Shown here in pieces: positions 1-11,650 of a DNA stretch of 64,000 bases (position 1 is the first letter of the stretch; every line of letters begins with the position of its first letter). The notes below the pieces were generated by a model. It worked only from the letters and a program-made list of their open reading frames with translations, was not told where the DNA came from and did not search any database. The translations under genes and the position numbers were made by a program. Origin of the DNA: Chloranthus sessilifolius (taxonomy: Eukaryota > Streptophyta > Magnoliopsida > Chloranthales > Chloranthaceae); NCBI GenBank assembly GCA_021018995.1, contig CM037588.1, forward strand, positions 151,795,725 to 151,859,724, in the 5' to 3' direction.

Positions 1-60
1 TTTAGTCATGCGATTTTCCATAGCCATCCACTCTTTGTTTGGAATTGTTGAAGACATCTT
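1..60 (-). CDS. possible first coding exon, cut by window edge
   Basis: On the minus strand a pyrimidine-rich stretch ending in TTTGTAG (an acceptor-like site) is followed at position 60 by AAG and an ATG at 57-55. The frame stays open to the window edge and begins MSSTIPNKEWMAMENRMTK. The pattern KEWM...R.T.. faintly resembles the N-terminal transposase-associated domain of plant CACTA transposases, but 19 residues are too few to assign it. If the leader exon at 2685-2955 belongs to the same gene, a leader intron of about 2.6 kb separates them. The function is not known and the exon itself is uncertain. Confidence 0.25.
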
Positions 61-2684
61 CTACAAATAAAAATACACCATAAGACAATATGAGATTAGT
101 TAGTTAAATAAGAAGATACATAATTCTATGATCATCCTTGATATCCCTACATTGGAAACAACTATCCATAAGTGATCAAGTGAGGCAGAGAAAATGCTGA
201 GATTATAATCTCGGCACCACCCCTCACCTAATCATTTAAGTGATCACGTGATAGGGAGGATTATCGAGATTAAACACTTGACCTTGACATCATGTGGAAG
301 CTCAATATTGATTTTAAGGTCACTTTTTTGGGTGTGTACCACATGAAATAAAAAATAACCATCTGATGGTATGCCCATGATCTCAAGATCCATCATGTGA
401 AAGATTGAGACGATAAAAAAATTCCATCATATGATTCAATGAATTCAATGTGTTCCAACGTGGGTGAACTCAAAGATTGGGTGATGGATTTAAGGGTACT
501 CTTATTTAGAATCTTTTCTTAGTGCAACCTACCCTATTCCCAATCTATAAAAAAACAACCTACCCTATTCCCATCATGTGCAACCTACCAACAGCAGTCG
601 CAGTAGGCCAAGATGGACAGATACCCAATAACGTATCTGTCTTGGCCGATATACATCGGTTCAAGATGGACCAATTCCCGATACCTGATACCGAGATCGG
701 AGCTTTATGGCGATATTGGATAGATTAAGTCAAATTCACCATTATCATGTACTCTTCTTCTTTCTAAGTTGTTTGCCATATTGGGCAGATCCCTTCTTCT
801 CTAAGCTGCTGGATACATTGGGCACATAGTTATTTATATGCTATTATGGACACATTTGGCCAAACTACCATGCAAGTAACTATATTTTGGGTTCTTGGTT
901 TATTCTATGGTTTTGAATGTTTTTATGATTTTGTATAGTTTTTTTCTCAATAAAAGTTCACCATTATCGATTAAAAAAAAAAACTTTGATTACATCTGTA
1001 ATGAATTTTGGTTATTGGGTCGATTTTGGATGCGGGGTTTTTTGAATTTGCATTTACAGGTCACCTAACACTCGGACCACTTACCTAATACTAACTCTAA
1101 TGAAATTATGGTGTCATTATGATTTTTTATTAATTATAAGAGTTAATGTAGCATCCAAAATATAAATCACCTATATGAAGTTTGAGAACCAATAATCAAG
1201 CCAATGCACAGAAAGAGAAATGCAATGTTTGTATTTAAGAAAAAAACACCTTCAAGGACTAATTATAGTTAAAAGGGGTCTCTAAGTCATCAATGTCCCT
1301 GCCCAACCTGACCTATAAGAATGAATAAAATAGAAATGGGTCCTAAGTGACCCATTAATTTCTAATTAAATTTAAATTGAATTTGACTAACCCGTTAATA
1401 TCCCCTTATCCATGACATTTCAGTCGAAAGATTGTTTCATTAAGCTCACAAATAAGAGCATGTATGGTAACAAAGGATATCTCTAAAATCTAACTGCAGG
1501 CTGCAACGGCATTTTCAAGGGGAGAACGGGCTAATGCATCATACCTTTCAGAACAAGTATGGCTTTCACTTTCCACAAGTAGGAAAGACCATGGGACTTC
1601 AATATTCAGATCGAGTTTTATATCCAGTACCTTTAGTTGAATTTTTATTATATAGCACCTAAGATTGCATATATCGACCAATTTAATGTTATGCTATATT
1701 TTAAATATTCAATTACATGCAACTATGGATGCGTATATGCTTCAGAGATATGTGAGTTGGTTGTAGACTGTCATTTCAACTAATTTTGCTATGGTTTTTT
1801 CTTGGCAACGATCATGCGATGAAAGGGTGATAGCTATATGCTGTTTAATTGGTCCTACTAATGCTTATGAGTGTGCATGGATCAATGCTTTAAAGATGAG
1901 TCACAGATTATAATTTTTACACTAATTTTTCCAATGATAAAAAGTGGGAAGAACTGTGTTATAAGAAGACATTGTAGAAAGCAAGATGCTGAAGTCTGTG
2001 GGTCAAATTAGCAAGAATGGACAAGGCCCCATACAAAAAAAATCAAGAAAACTCCCTATCCAAAACATGCATATTTTACACCAAAGAAGTCAATCCTCAA
2101 TCACAAGAATTTTTTTTGTCGTCCACTGTTTTGTTGACGTATCTGCAACACCTTTTGTTTTATCTTAACATCTAGAAAGCAATTCTAACATATTCACTGG
2201 TCAAAACCTATGTTTCTTAGAATCACAGAGCACTAAAACACCCATTTATGTGAGGAATCTGATAATACTAATGAAAAAAGGTTTTTTCCCCCCCATAAAA
2301 TCCCCAAATCAGTGATCCCAAGTCCCATCCATTCAACACAGAATCTGCAACTAAAACTCTGACTGTGAAACAGAGAAATAAGAACAAAATCCCTTCCTTC
2401 TCTTCAAAATCGAGTTGACCAAAATAAAAAACCAAACCTCAACTTTTATCTCAGAAATTGATACCCAAAACCTTTTCAACATCCAAATTTCTAGGGTTCT
2501 TAGAAGTCATAAACCGAGCAATATGAAGCCAGTATGCAAAAAATTACTCATAAATCAAAGAAACGAGCAAGATGAAGCCAAAATGTAAAAATATATACAA
2601 AAATCGAAGCAATGCAAGAAAAACATTACAGAAATGCTAGGGTTTAGTTTGAGTAAGTAAGAAATGGAGAGATGAATAAAATAC
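61..2684. other. no gene recognised; possible leader intron plus repeats
   Basis: This A+T-rich stretch has no convincing coding region. A segment around 599-725 has repeated CCGATAC/CGGTATC-like words resembling those at 49976-50165, which suggests a degraded MITE family. The 270-480 stretch resembles, in reverse complement, part of 50620-50850, so it is a dispersed repeat. A short minus-strand open frame at 1490-1681 has no recognisable domain; it could be a stray exon but nothing supports that strongly. Confidence 0.35.
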
Positions 2685-2955
2685 CTGGATTTTGGGGTTT
2701 TGCTTGGAGAAAGATTTGGTTTCAACTTTCGACTTTCGACTTTCTGACTTTCGAGCGAATCAGCGAAGATGAAGAAGAGAGGGTTTCGGATTAGAGTCTT
2801 GGAGATGGTTGAGAGTTTTTAGAGAGATAACAGAGGGAGGGCGGGTTTAGAGAGGGGGTTTTAATCTTTTTAGAGGGAGAAAAGATTGGGCGATGACGAG
2901 GGTTTTAGAGAGAGAAAAGGGATAGAGAAGCCAGAGGGAGGGCGTGGGTTTATAA
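2685..2955 (-). promoter_or_regulatory. putative plant promoter and 5' leader exon
   Basis: Read on the minus strand, CTTATAAACC (2955-2946, TATA-like) is followed by about 235 bp of CT-rich leader with several AAACCCT words, typical of plant 5' UTRs. The leader ends CCAG then GTATTTTATTC, a good splice donor with exon end at 2685. T-rich intron-like sequence follows. The layout of TATA, CT-rich leader, donor and intron is what a broadly expressed plant gene shows. No coding exon follows within 2.5 kb except the candidate at position 60. It could also be a relic carried by a transposon. Confidence 0.4.
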
Positions 2956-3398
2956 GGGGACGAGAGGAAGAAAGAACGAAGAGGAGGAGCTTAGGGTTTT
3001 GTTTTAGCTATTTGTTTAGTCCCTTTTTATTATTTATATGATTTTTTTTTTAAATGACAAGTTTACCCTCCTAACAAATTTATAATTACCCGCTTATCCT
3101 TTTCTTAAAAAACCACACTTATAAGATACTAAACAACTATTTTAGGCCGTTGATTAGTTTACGACTGCTTTTAGCTGTGAGTTTTTTCTTAATGCTAATG
3201 TTGTTTTTTTCACATTTTCATGTAGTGACTTGAAGAAAAAAAGCCCAATAAAAATACAATCTTAAATTCCTAATAAATAAATAAATAGCTCCAAGTTGGG
3301 TGTGGACCGTGTGGTGTGGGGCGACAGTAGGAATCTGTGGCTGTGGGCTAGAGAAAAAGAAATAGAAGAAGAAGAAGATTAATAAAAAGAGAAGAAGA

Positions 3399-3559
3399 AG
3401 AGAGAGAGAGAGAGAGAGAGAGAGATCTTACGGCTGTGGGATAGCAGGAGTGTCCGTTGGCAGCGGCAGGAGAAGGCTTCGGCGTCATCGGCGTCGGGTT
3501 TAGGTGGGCGAGCCGAGAGGGTTGCGACTTGTCGTTGAGGATGTCGATGATGGAAACTC

Positions 3560-3601
<42 letters not shown>
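3399..3601. repeat. two (GA)n microsatellites
   Basis: Perfect GA tracts lie at about 3399-3425 and 3560-3601, separated by unique sequence. They lie upstream of the putative promoter at 2685-2955. GA tracts can bind BPC/GAGA factors in plants, but no role is shown here. Confidence 0.9.
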
Positions 3602-3986
3602 CTAGGGGGTGTTAGTAGTTAGTTTTTTTTTAAACTTAAAACTTAAAAGCTTGCAAAGTAAGGAACAAATCAAGTAAAATTGAGGGTTCCCTATAAAAAT
3701 CCAAACTTAAGTGAAAACCCAATCACATTTTTTTACGGAAAAATAAAGTTTGCCTAGGCTATATGTGTCTATCCCTGGATGAATGGCGATGGTTAATGCC
3801 ATATACAACCAAATAGTCATGATAGTTAAATAGCTACGCCATAGTGTTGCCGGGGTAGAATAACATTATAGCGTCGCTATACCCACTATTTGATTTTTTC
3901 GATAATAACATACAATACTTATAAATTATAATATTTTTATAATATATAAGTTATAAATGTTAACTAACAAGTTATAAAATCCTCAA

Positions 3987-3990
<4 letters not shown>

Positions 3991-4024
<34 letters not shown>
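3991..4024. repeat. (CT)n microsatellite
   Basis: A perfect CT tract of about 34 bp sits in A+T-rich sequence. It is the reverse complement of the nearby GA tracts. No gene is attached to it. Confidence 0.9.
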
Positions 4025-4026
<2 letters not shown>

Positions 4027-4459
4027 ACAGCAACTACCAACACCAGCATCGACGAAATGTCAGTGTCGACGACATTACCTTATGTGTACTTAATATTTCA
4101 TATTTATTAATATTTTATATTTATTGATATTTCATATTTCGTTATACTTATCATATTATAAATTTGTTATTGTTCCATATTTGATTTGTATTTATTGATA
4201 TTTATTTATACCTAAGACATGAAATCCTCAATATTAGAATTCAAGTATGATGCTTTAGTGGTAGAATTTTTTCTTCCTAAATAAAATAATAATAATAATA
4301 CTATTAATTAATAGATAAAATAAAAAATTAAAATAATAAATAGTCTCGCTATGACTACACTATGGTCACCGCCATGACGTATCGAGCTTCTTCGCTATGA
4401 CCTCGCCACACCGCCTTAACTACCTTGATTACCCTAATATATTTTATTATATGTGCATG

Positions 4460-5943
4460 TGATCGGTTTTAGATGTATACCCTTGAAAACACACAAGATC
4501 TACTGAAGCAAGATGAATTCAAGAGTGTCGAACCCCCAAGGAAGTGTAAAATTTAATTAATTTTAAGAATGTAAACTAAACCTAAGGAAGTATCAGAGGT
4601 GATATGTTTGCTACGATGAAGACTATCAACTACACAAATCACTATTAATAAAATTTAAACAAACCTTATGCCAGGAAAATAGTGAATAATCAAACAATTA
4701 TATTGAGATGATCAAGGATTCCACTCACCCTAGATTTGCAGTCTTTCTGAAACAAAGCAATCAATTCAAATAGACAAATATTTATCCTCATTTTACTACA
4801 AGCAAAACGATTCGAAAAATATGATTATTTGATTCGGCATACCCTATTCTAATACTATGACCCATTCAATAATGACATGAATCATGCGAAAGACATAACA
4901 TATTACAAACATACAACCACGATAATGATTATCAATCATACGACATCCTATATCTATCTACAATATCGATATAGGTGGAATAACCCTTCTATTGTCGCCG
5001 ATCTATAAGATCAACGACTATAAATGAGTATTCGAAGATGTATTAATATGCACAAACTATAGCCGTACGATTCAATATTTGAAAAAAGAAATGATTGAAT
5101 TGAAATAAATTAACTACTCATCTCAGGTTCGCTTCCTCCTTGAATGAGAGATTTTAGCCACTCATCTCTGATCTACACGCAAAGCACAAATCTGACACCA
5201 TCAAATACGTTCTTTAATGTATAATCTTTTAGGAAAAGATCTGGAACCTTACAAAATTTTGGTTCCTAATTACAAACTAATTATCAAAAGTTAAAACTAA
5301 GCACTGACAAACTAAGCAGAAAATCCAAGGAAAAGACTATGAAAATCAGCCAAAAGAGGACTCCTGAACCCTAAACATAGCTTTGTTTATATAGGTCGCG
5401 TATGGAATAATTTTCTTTTATAGGCCAATTGATTGAATTTCAAAATTCAATTGATTGACTTCAAAATCTGAATTTTGGCAGGCTCAAATAAATTTAAAGT
5501 CAATCGATTGAATTTAGGAAATCAATCGATTGAATTTAAATTCAAATTTGAGAGGGAAAATAGTTGTCATAAACTCAATCGATTGATTTTTGAAATTCAA
5601 TCGATTGATTTTAAATTCAAACTTTAGCGGAAAAATAGGTGTCACAACCTCAAATGATTGATTTTCAAAACTCAATTGATTGATTTTGACAAGTGGCATA
5701 TTCAGCTCTCTTCTTCGATGACTGGATCAATTGGTTCTTTCACGATTTTCTATGTTTTCGTTGTCTTTATGGTGCAATGCTTCCATGTTGTCCTTAATTG
5801 CACTTAATTATGCTTCTGTAAGATCCAATGGCTAAGAACACCTGACGCCACTAAAACTATGTAATAGTCGTCATATTGCTTTCATCGGATGACTAAGTGT
5901 AAATATTAGGGTGTGAAATATAGTTTTATTTTGGCACAGATCA
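4460..5943 (-). mobile_element. solo LTR with 5-bp target duplication GCATG
   Basis: The element starts TGATCGG and ends CAGATCA on the plus strand, and both sides carry GCATG (4455-4459, 5944-5948). It is related to the solo LTRs at 24372 and 55273: the reverse complement of its right end matches their start around CACCCTAA...CACTTAG.TATCCGATGAA. On the minus strand an array of TCAATCGATTGA-type palindromes (about 5420-5690) lies just before CCTATATAAAC (5395-5385), so the U3 and TATA box are recognisable. No internal region remains, so it is a product of LTR-LTR recombination. Confidence 0.85.
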
Positions 5944-6120
5944 GCATGTCATATTTTTATTGGTGATTTTTCTTTTTTCCCCATAATATATGGAGTTACC
6001 TGGTTCCCAACATGCCCATTGGTGCAACAAGATAGAGGCCACCATACTCTATTGTGGTGCTTAAAACTTGAGACATAAACCCACCATATTTTCAAATCTC
6101 TTTATATTTTTCCCGTTTTT

Positions 6121-7868
6121 GTCTTTTACCAAAATTTTCGAAGACAGTCCACGCTTGCATGGTATTTTGATAGCCAATCCATTCTAAGGATCACGTCAAA
6201 TCCTTCCATATCCAACGTGATCATATCCGTCATCGTCTCGTGATCCTCAATCATCACTATCACTGACTGGCATACCGTATATGTGTTTACTAAATTTCCT
6301 GTAGGTACAGATACCACCAAGTAAAATCCAGGGTCTTGGGGATGATGCCTAACTTCTCAAAGAATGACGGAGTAATAAACGAATGACTAGACCCAGAGTC
6401 TATCAATACACGAGCATCAGCTTGACTCTCGTCACCCATATGACGCATGACAAGGGTGCCTTTTATTTGTATATTTAAACATACAGAGCTAAGTGCACAA
6501 CAGTTATGAATATCCCTATGCATAAAATCGTCAAAACACATTATAGTATAGGAATATCAACTAATTAATTTAACTCTCAAAGCGTAAAGATTCCTTGGAT
6601 GATATCATTTGATGTTAGGGTATCCGTTGTGGTGACGGCATACGCTCAACCTTGAACGATAGGTCGAGAAGATATCTGAGTGGATACCGATCCAGCCCGC
6701 TCCTTGCTTTCCTTGCTCTCCTCAAGGAAATTTCTGACCATGTAGCCCATTTTGCCACACTTGAAGAAAGCTCCTGTATCTCTAATACAATTCTCTGTCT
6801 TGTGTGGTTTTTCACACTTGGCACATGATGGAGCCGGAGTAAATGAAAAGACTCATGAAGATCCATGTGGGATGGAAGCTCCACTAATAGAAGACCCAGA
6901 CGATCTGAATGGTCTGGATGATACAGGTATCGTCGGCCTCTGATAAGAACTCGGTCCTAAAGATATAGCTGGCGTAGAGTGAGTAGGGTATCTAGGAGGT
7001 CTGAAGAACCTAGCCCTCTTGTTTTGATTAGGGTCATGAGATTGTCCTTAAAATGACCTCTCTTTATTTTGCCTATCTCTCCAAGCAATCGGCTTCTGAT
7101 TCTCCTCTTCAGAAATGAGAGCCTTGGACATAACTGCCGCATATGTCTCTAACTCTCATAAAGCCACCTCTTTCTGTAGGTTTGGCCTCAATCCAAGCTG
7201 AAACTTCCGAGATCGCATCGAGTCAGTGGCTACGTGCTGCGGTGCAAACCTTGATAATCTATCAACTTCTGTACTATACTCGCGCACAATCATTGCTCCT
7301 TGTTCCAACTTAATAAACTTCACTTTCCACTGATGCCTCACAATCTTAGGAAAGTATTTATCATTGAAAGCTTCAACAAACTCAGCCCACGTCCATGGGG
7401 TATTGGGGTGTTCTTGCTCTCGGTGTCTTGATACTGATTTCCACCAAGGCCCCGTTTCCCCATCAAGTTTGAAGGTTGCCCAATGCACCTTCTCTACATC
7501 AGTGCATTGAAGCACTTCAAAAACTTTCTCCATCCCTCGGCCTCAATAGGATTTATCTGAACTGAGAAATTAGGAGGTCTCATTCTCCTAAACTTGGCAT
7601 AATCGTCGGGTTGGTGAGGTGGTCTAGCTGCTTGTTGAGTCATCACAGCCATCTGTTGAGCTACATTGGCAGCCAAAGCTTCCAACACCTACTCCATTCT
7701 ACTATCACCACCTCCTCTTTCCCCTCTTAGTCCTACCAGAACGACATTCTCACCCGATAGGAACTTTAATCCTTGAGATGTACCATTAACCTTAGGGATC
7801 TCTCGCATCAGAATCAATCTCAGTCTCTCTCGTCCTCTACCACGTCTGCCTTTGAACCTTTGGCCCAT
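6121..7868 (-). pseudogene. decayed Ty3/gypsy gag-protease
   Basis: Starting from an ATG at 7868, 94 bp after the primer-binding site, the frame runs through a retrotransposon gag domain with WATFKLDGETGPWWKSV and WAEFVEAFNDKYFP (7156-7533). A zinc-knuckle remnant and an aspartic protease with LIDSGSSHSF (near 6420) follow. It is broken by stops and frame changes, for example after TLDF near 6330, where the reading continues in another frame with SVPTG. The knuckle at about 6750-6780 reads FFKCGKMGYMVRNF, with three of four zinc ligands lost. The sequence stops after the protease (WLSKYHASVDC), so RT, RNase H, integrase and the 3' LTR are missing. Confidence 0.85.
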
Positions 7869-7962
7869 AATATTGGTCTGTCATTGTGAAAATAACAATA
7901 TTGATCAGTACATAGATTGTAAAAATAATCAAATCTAAACACGTGGTTCAACCTCAAGCCTA

Positions 7963-7975
7963 GACTCTGATACTA
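7963..7975 (-). other. primer-binding site, initiator-Met tRNA type
   Basis: On the minus strand, immediately inside the LTR, the sequence reads TAGTATCAGAGTC. This is close to the TGGTATCAGAGC complementary to the 3' end of plant initiator Met tRNA. It fixes the LTR end at 7978 and the direction of the element. Confidence 0.75.
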
Positions 7976-8219
7976 ACTGTGACAGCCCAAATTTTTACAC
8001 CCGAAAACCTGTGCCATCAGGATCATAACTCTGGATGATTCCAAAAACAAACCAAAGAGTGCCTGCTTGTCTAGTAGAAATCAGAGCAGACACTATCGAA
8101 AGTGACAGATCGAGTCATCATATAAGGCTCTAAAAGAAAGAAAAGAAACAAAACAATATATATATATATGTAAATCAAAAGAATATATATCCTCAAAACG
8201 GAACTAAGAAGAATCATTA

Positions 8220-8237
8220 GTGATGGACATCCATCAC
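8220..8237 (-). other. LTR hairpin
   Basis: An inverted repeat, GTGATGGA-CA-TCCATCAC, lies about 150 bp downstream of the acidic reading frame in the LTR sense. The same position in the other three related LTRs has a similar inverted repeat with partly different bases (42929-42949, 44451-44472; degraded at 51430-51453). The place, late in the LTR, would suit an RNA 3'-end or packaging signal; that is inference. Confidence 0.55.
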
Positions 8238-8387
8238 CGAATATAATGGTTCCCAATAGTGGTTCCTATAGAATGTATAAGACTATAAGTAACATCTACA
8301 GTAATAAATACATAAAGGTGGCCACCAGGCACACAGATAATCCAAAAATATAAGTACAAAACCCAAAAAGCAAACTAAGTACCCAAA

Positions 8388-8530
8388 CTACTGATAAAAC
8401 TCGTCAGCAGGGTGTCAGTGTCCTCTTCCTTAGCCTCAGCTACCGCCTCGGGCTGGTAATCAGGATCACTCTTTGTGTCGAAAGCCCTAGCCTCATAACT
8501 TATTATATAGAAGCAGGGTGAGCTAACCAT
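8388..8530 (-). pseudogene. LTR acidic micro-ORF, one frameshift
   Basis: From an ATG at 8530 the frame reads MVSSPCFYIISYEARA, then SDPDYQPE and an acidic run AEAKEEDTDT. After a single-base frame change it continues PADEFYQ and stop at 8388. It would be about 47 residues. The tail parallels ANEFYP-stop at 42768 and AEEFFP-stop at 51572. A splice-acceptor-like GGTTAG/CTC overlaps its start, so it may instead be a second exon joined to a donor at 9163, which is preceded by FKKLWIYLERSVL in a matching phase. Whether a peptide is made is unknown. Confidence 0.4.
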
Positions 8531-9295
8531 CTAAGCTTAATAAAAGAAACTCAAGTAAATTGTATCTAAAATGTAAAACATGATTTGCAGAACATAACTT
8601 AGAACAGATATTCAAATTAGAGAATGCAGACTGAATGAACAAATATCGGATGCAGAACTTTTAATAAACAGAATAGATATAGAATTATCAGAAACAGACT
8701 TTATTCTCAAAGTTTTCAGATGCATGCATATAATATTTAGTGACTTAAATTCTATACTTAAATAACTCCTGTGAATATAGCACGTGATAACCAGATTGTT
8801 GCCCATGGGTAACCCCGACTATCGTCATTCAATGAATAATTGCAGATATTTGTAATAAGCCTCTTCAAAGGAGTGCAACTTGTGTTAAGGGGTTTATGAA
8901 TTAGATATACGGATATCCCGCCGTACCGGTCGTGGGTATCCTGCCATGTCAGGGGGATTTGTCACATGAACTTTAAATCAATACATATACAGACCTCAGG
9001 AATTAGATAGCAAAGAGCATATAACAAAATCAGATAGCAGAGAACAGACATCAGAGCTTTTATCATATGCAAGGCATGCTTTTAAAATAGAAGAAATTAG
9101 ATACAGATGCTAGGAAACCATACAGTCAAAATATGATATAAGTTAAGTTGAATTTCCCCTACCTCAGGACGGATCTTTCTAAGTAAATCCAAAGCTTTTT
9201 AAAGGTGTCCTGGTCTTGACCTAGATCATACATATAGTATCTTAAGTGTCAGAAGTGTCAAAACAGTAAATGGTACACTGCCCAGTAGTGTTTTT

Positions 9296-9860
9296 CTCAG
9301 AAAACCAAAACAGGACAAAATAGGAAATTCGATCAATCAATCTTCCTATTTGATTGATCAGATTCACATTTGATCGATCAATCACTTCAATTGATCGATC
9401 GGATGACTTAATTCTTAACAGACAGAATAGAGGAAATCTGATCGATCAATTCCCTAGTTGATAGATCGGATTCACAAGTTGATTGATCAATCCTCAAGTT
9501 TGATCGATCGGATATTCTAAATCAAAAATTCAAAAAAATACACCTCCTATTATATAAGGCATTTATAAAATTCGATCAATCAAATCTCCAGTTTGATTGA
9601 TCAATCTCACTGTTCGATCGATCAATTCTCAATTGATTGATCAGTTCACACTTGATCGATCACTTCATATTTTGATCAATCAGTTTCAAATTTGATCGAT
9701 CAAATCACCAATTTGATCGATCAATCTGATCGGGCGTAAACTTCTTCAAAATCACCCTTCTGCTATATAAGGGTTTATAAAATTCGATCGATCAAATCCC
9801 AAATTTGATCGATCGGACTATAATTTAATCGATCAAATACTTAATTTGATCTATCGGAAA
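9296..9860. repeat. array of TGATCGATCA-type palindromes in the LTR
   Basis: About 20 copies of TTGATCGATCAA or one-base variants are spaced some 15-30 bp apart, with A+T-rich linkers. Two TATA-like words on the minus strand, CCTTATATAG (near 9770) and CCTTATATAA (near 9555), are embedded in it. The homologous array is at 41216-41830 in the solo LTR. Confidence 0.9.
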
Positions 9861-10165
9861 GGATAGAAACAGTCATAAATACGATTCGTTGATTTTAACC
9901 CATTTAAACCCTAGCCTTTATGATTCTCCACGAATCATTCGCGCATACATAAATGCAAATCCAAGACATTTAAACTCCACGAATCATTCACGCATCCAAT
10001 CGGATCTCAGATTTGTGTCGTAGGTGACTTCTCACTTCACTTGCCTAAGGATCATCAATGCTTATATTAATATTCTCTTTATTAAATTTTAAGATAGTCT
10101 CGATTTCTATGCCAGGAACGTATACCAAAGCAGTCGAAAAGTTTCAAATATTTAGGGTCATTATA

Positions 10166-11650
10166 ATCAGACACCAAGTTTCTCAACACATAACAGCTAC
10201 ATTCGGTTAATGGGCTGCTGCCCTTATAATTTTACACACTTACGCTAGGGGTAACTTTTGACCACCTAGTGCACTCTGAATGACCAAACTGACCCTGGGT
10301 CAAGACGTGGACCCCATTAATCTATGATCTACTTTGCATCTAATAGTTCACATTGTTCGTCATATTTTTATGTTAATTTATTTTTAATACTTAAAAACCA
10401 ATAAAATCCATAAAATATATGTATTATTAGGTGTACTCGAGGTTGTGGGTCACATTTGACCCATTAGCTCTTGAACTACGGGCTGGATTAGGCTAAGATT
10501 CGATAATAGATACCCCTATTTTCAGACCCCCCTCGCATCTAGCAGACGAGATCACCTTGAGACCTTTTTACCTTTGTTTATTTTGGTGTCCCAAAATAAA
10601 GAAAAGTAAATACATGTGTGTTTTATGTTGTTACTGGGGGTGTACACCATCAAAAGCACAAGTGAGTCACATTAAGTGATTATAGAATTGTACCTAATGT
10701 AAGCAATATTTCTAGAATCACAAATAATATTATATAAGAAATTACAACGCATGAAATATACTTGTCTAAGTTTGTGTGTCACACACCTAAGCCCAATCCA
10801 TTAGAATAGGCCCAGCCAAACCCATCTTCTAAACTTAGAATAACGTGTTAGGTGTATATTTTACTTATACCATGAGAATGCATATATAACGATAATCTTG
10901 TTATAGCATGATCTTGACCGAAGTTGATGACTTTTCAGATAAGGGTCTAAAGGACCAAATCAAGGGATGAAACTTTGAGATACCGAAATATCTTATATCC
11001 TGATTATGTCTATAAGTTTAGATCGATCTAAATTAGATTATATATACCCTAAAATTCGTGTAATAAGGATAAGACCGTCTAAACTTAATCGGAACATGCG
11101 AGGACTAACTCTTAGTCAAATTTCATAAATGACCAATCTATTTTTTTCATACCGAAGTGATCTATCCGATGACATTAGTCTATCATCACTTTGTGATGTG
11201 TTTTGGATTCACATACTCTTTTGCACGGGTCACTCTCTTCTCTTTTCTCTTTTAAGAGATAAGAGAGATGTCTAAGGTGAATCCCAGACTAGAACTTAAC
11301 TTGTAAGAAATCTTAGGGTTTTAAGTATTATTATCCGTGAGTTAAAGTTTAACTTACATTAAAACAGTGACTGACTTGAAATCAATTTACTAACCTGTCT
11401 TTAAGATTAATTTGTTTGTTTGAATTGTCAATCGAATTTTCACTAATAATATTAGCTCTCTTATGGTTAGTTGCTTTCTTATTATACGCTTTATCTGCAT
11501 CGTGTGACATCCATCACTTAGAAGTACATTAGGGCATTTATGTGATAAAAAAATAAGAATAAAATATGATACTCGACTTTTAAGCCTTCATCATGGTGGG
11601 GCTCCTTTCACGGTCACGCGAAACTTAAAATGTAAGCATCTATATACAAA
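10166..11650. other. no gene recognised
   Basis: A+T-rich sequence follows the gypsy LTR. No open frame of note, RNA gene or clear transposon end was found. Short stretches look like old repeat debris. Confidence 0.4.

Larger units (their letters stand above)
7978..10165 (-). mobile_element. 5' LTR of the truncated gypsy element
   Basis: The LTR runs on the minus strand from TATAATGACCC (10165) to GGGCTGTCACA (7978). It aligns along both ends with the solo LTR at 40467-43186, including the shared words AAATCGAGAC near the start and GCCATCAGGATCAT near the end. It holds the palindrome array at 9296-9860, a donor-like GAG/GTAGGGG at 9163, an acceptor-like GGTTAG/CTC at 8523, the acidic reading frame at 8388-8530 and a hairpin at 8220-8237. 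A gag follows it, so it is a 5' LTR, not a solo LTR. Confidence 0.85.

Noticed and set aside
5514-5699. Minus-strand frame with FKINRLNFKNQS-like repeats
   Set aside because: It is a translation of the TCGATTGA palindrome array in an LTR, not a protein gene.
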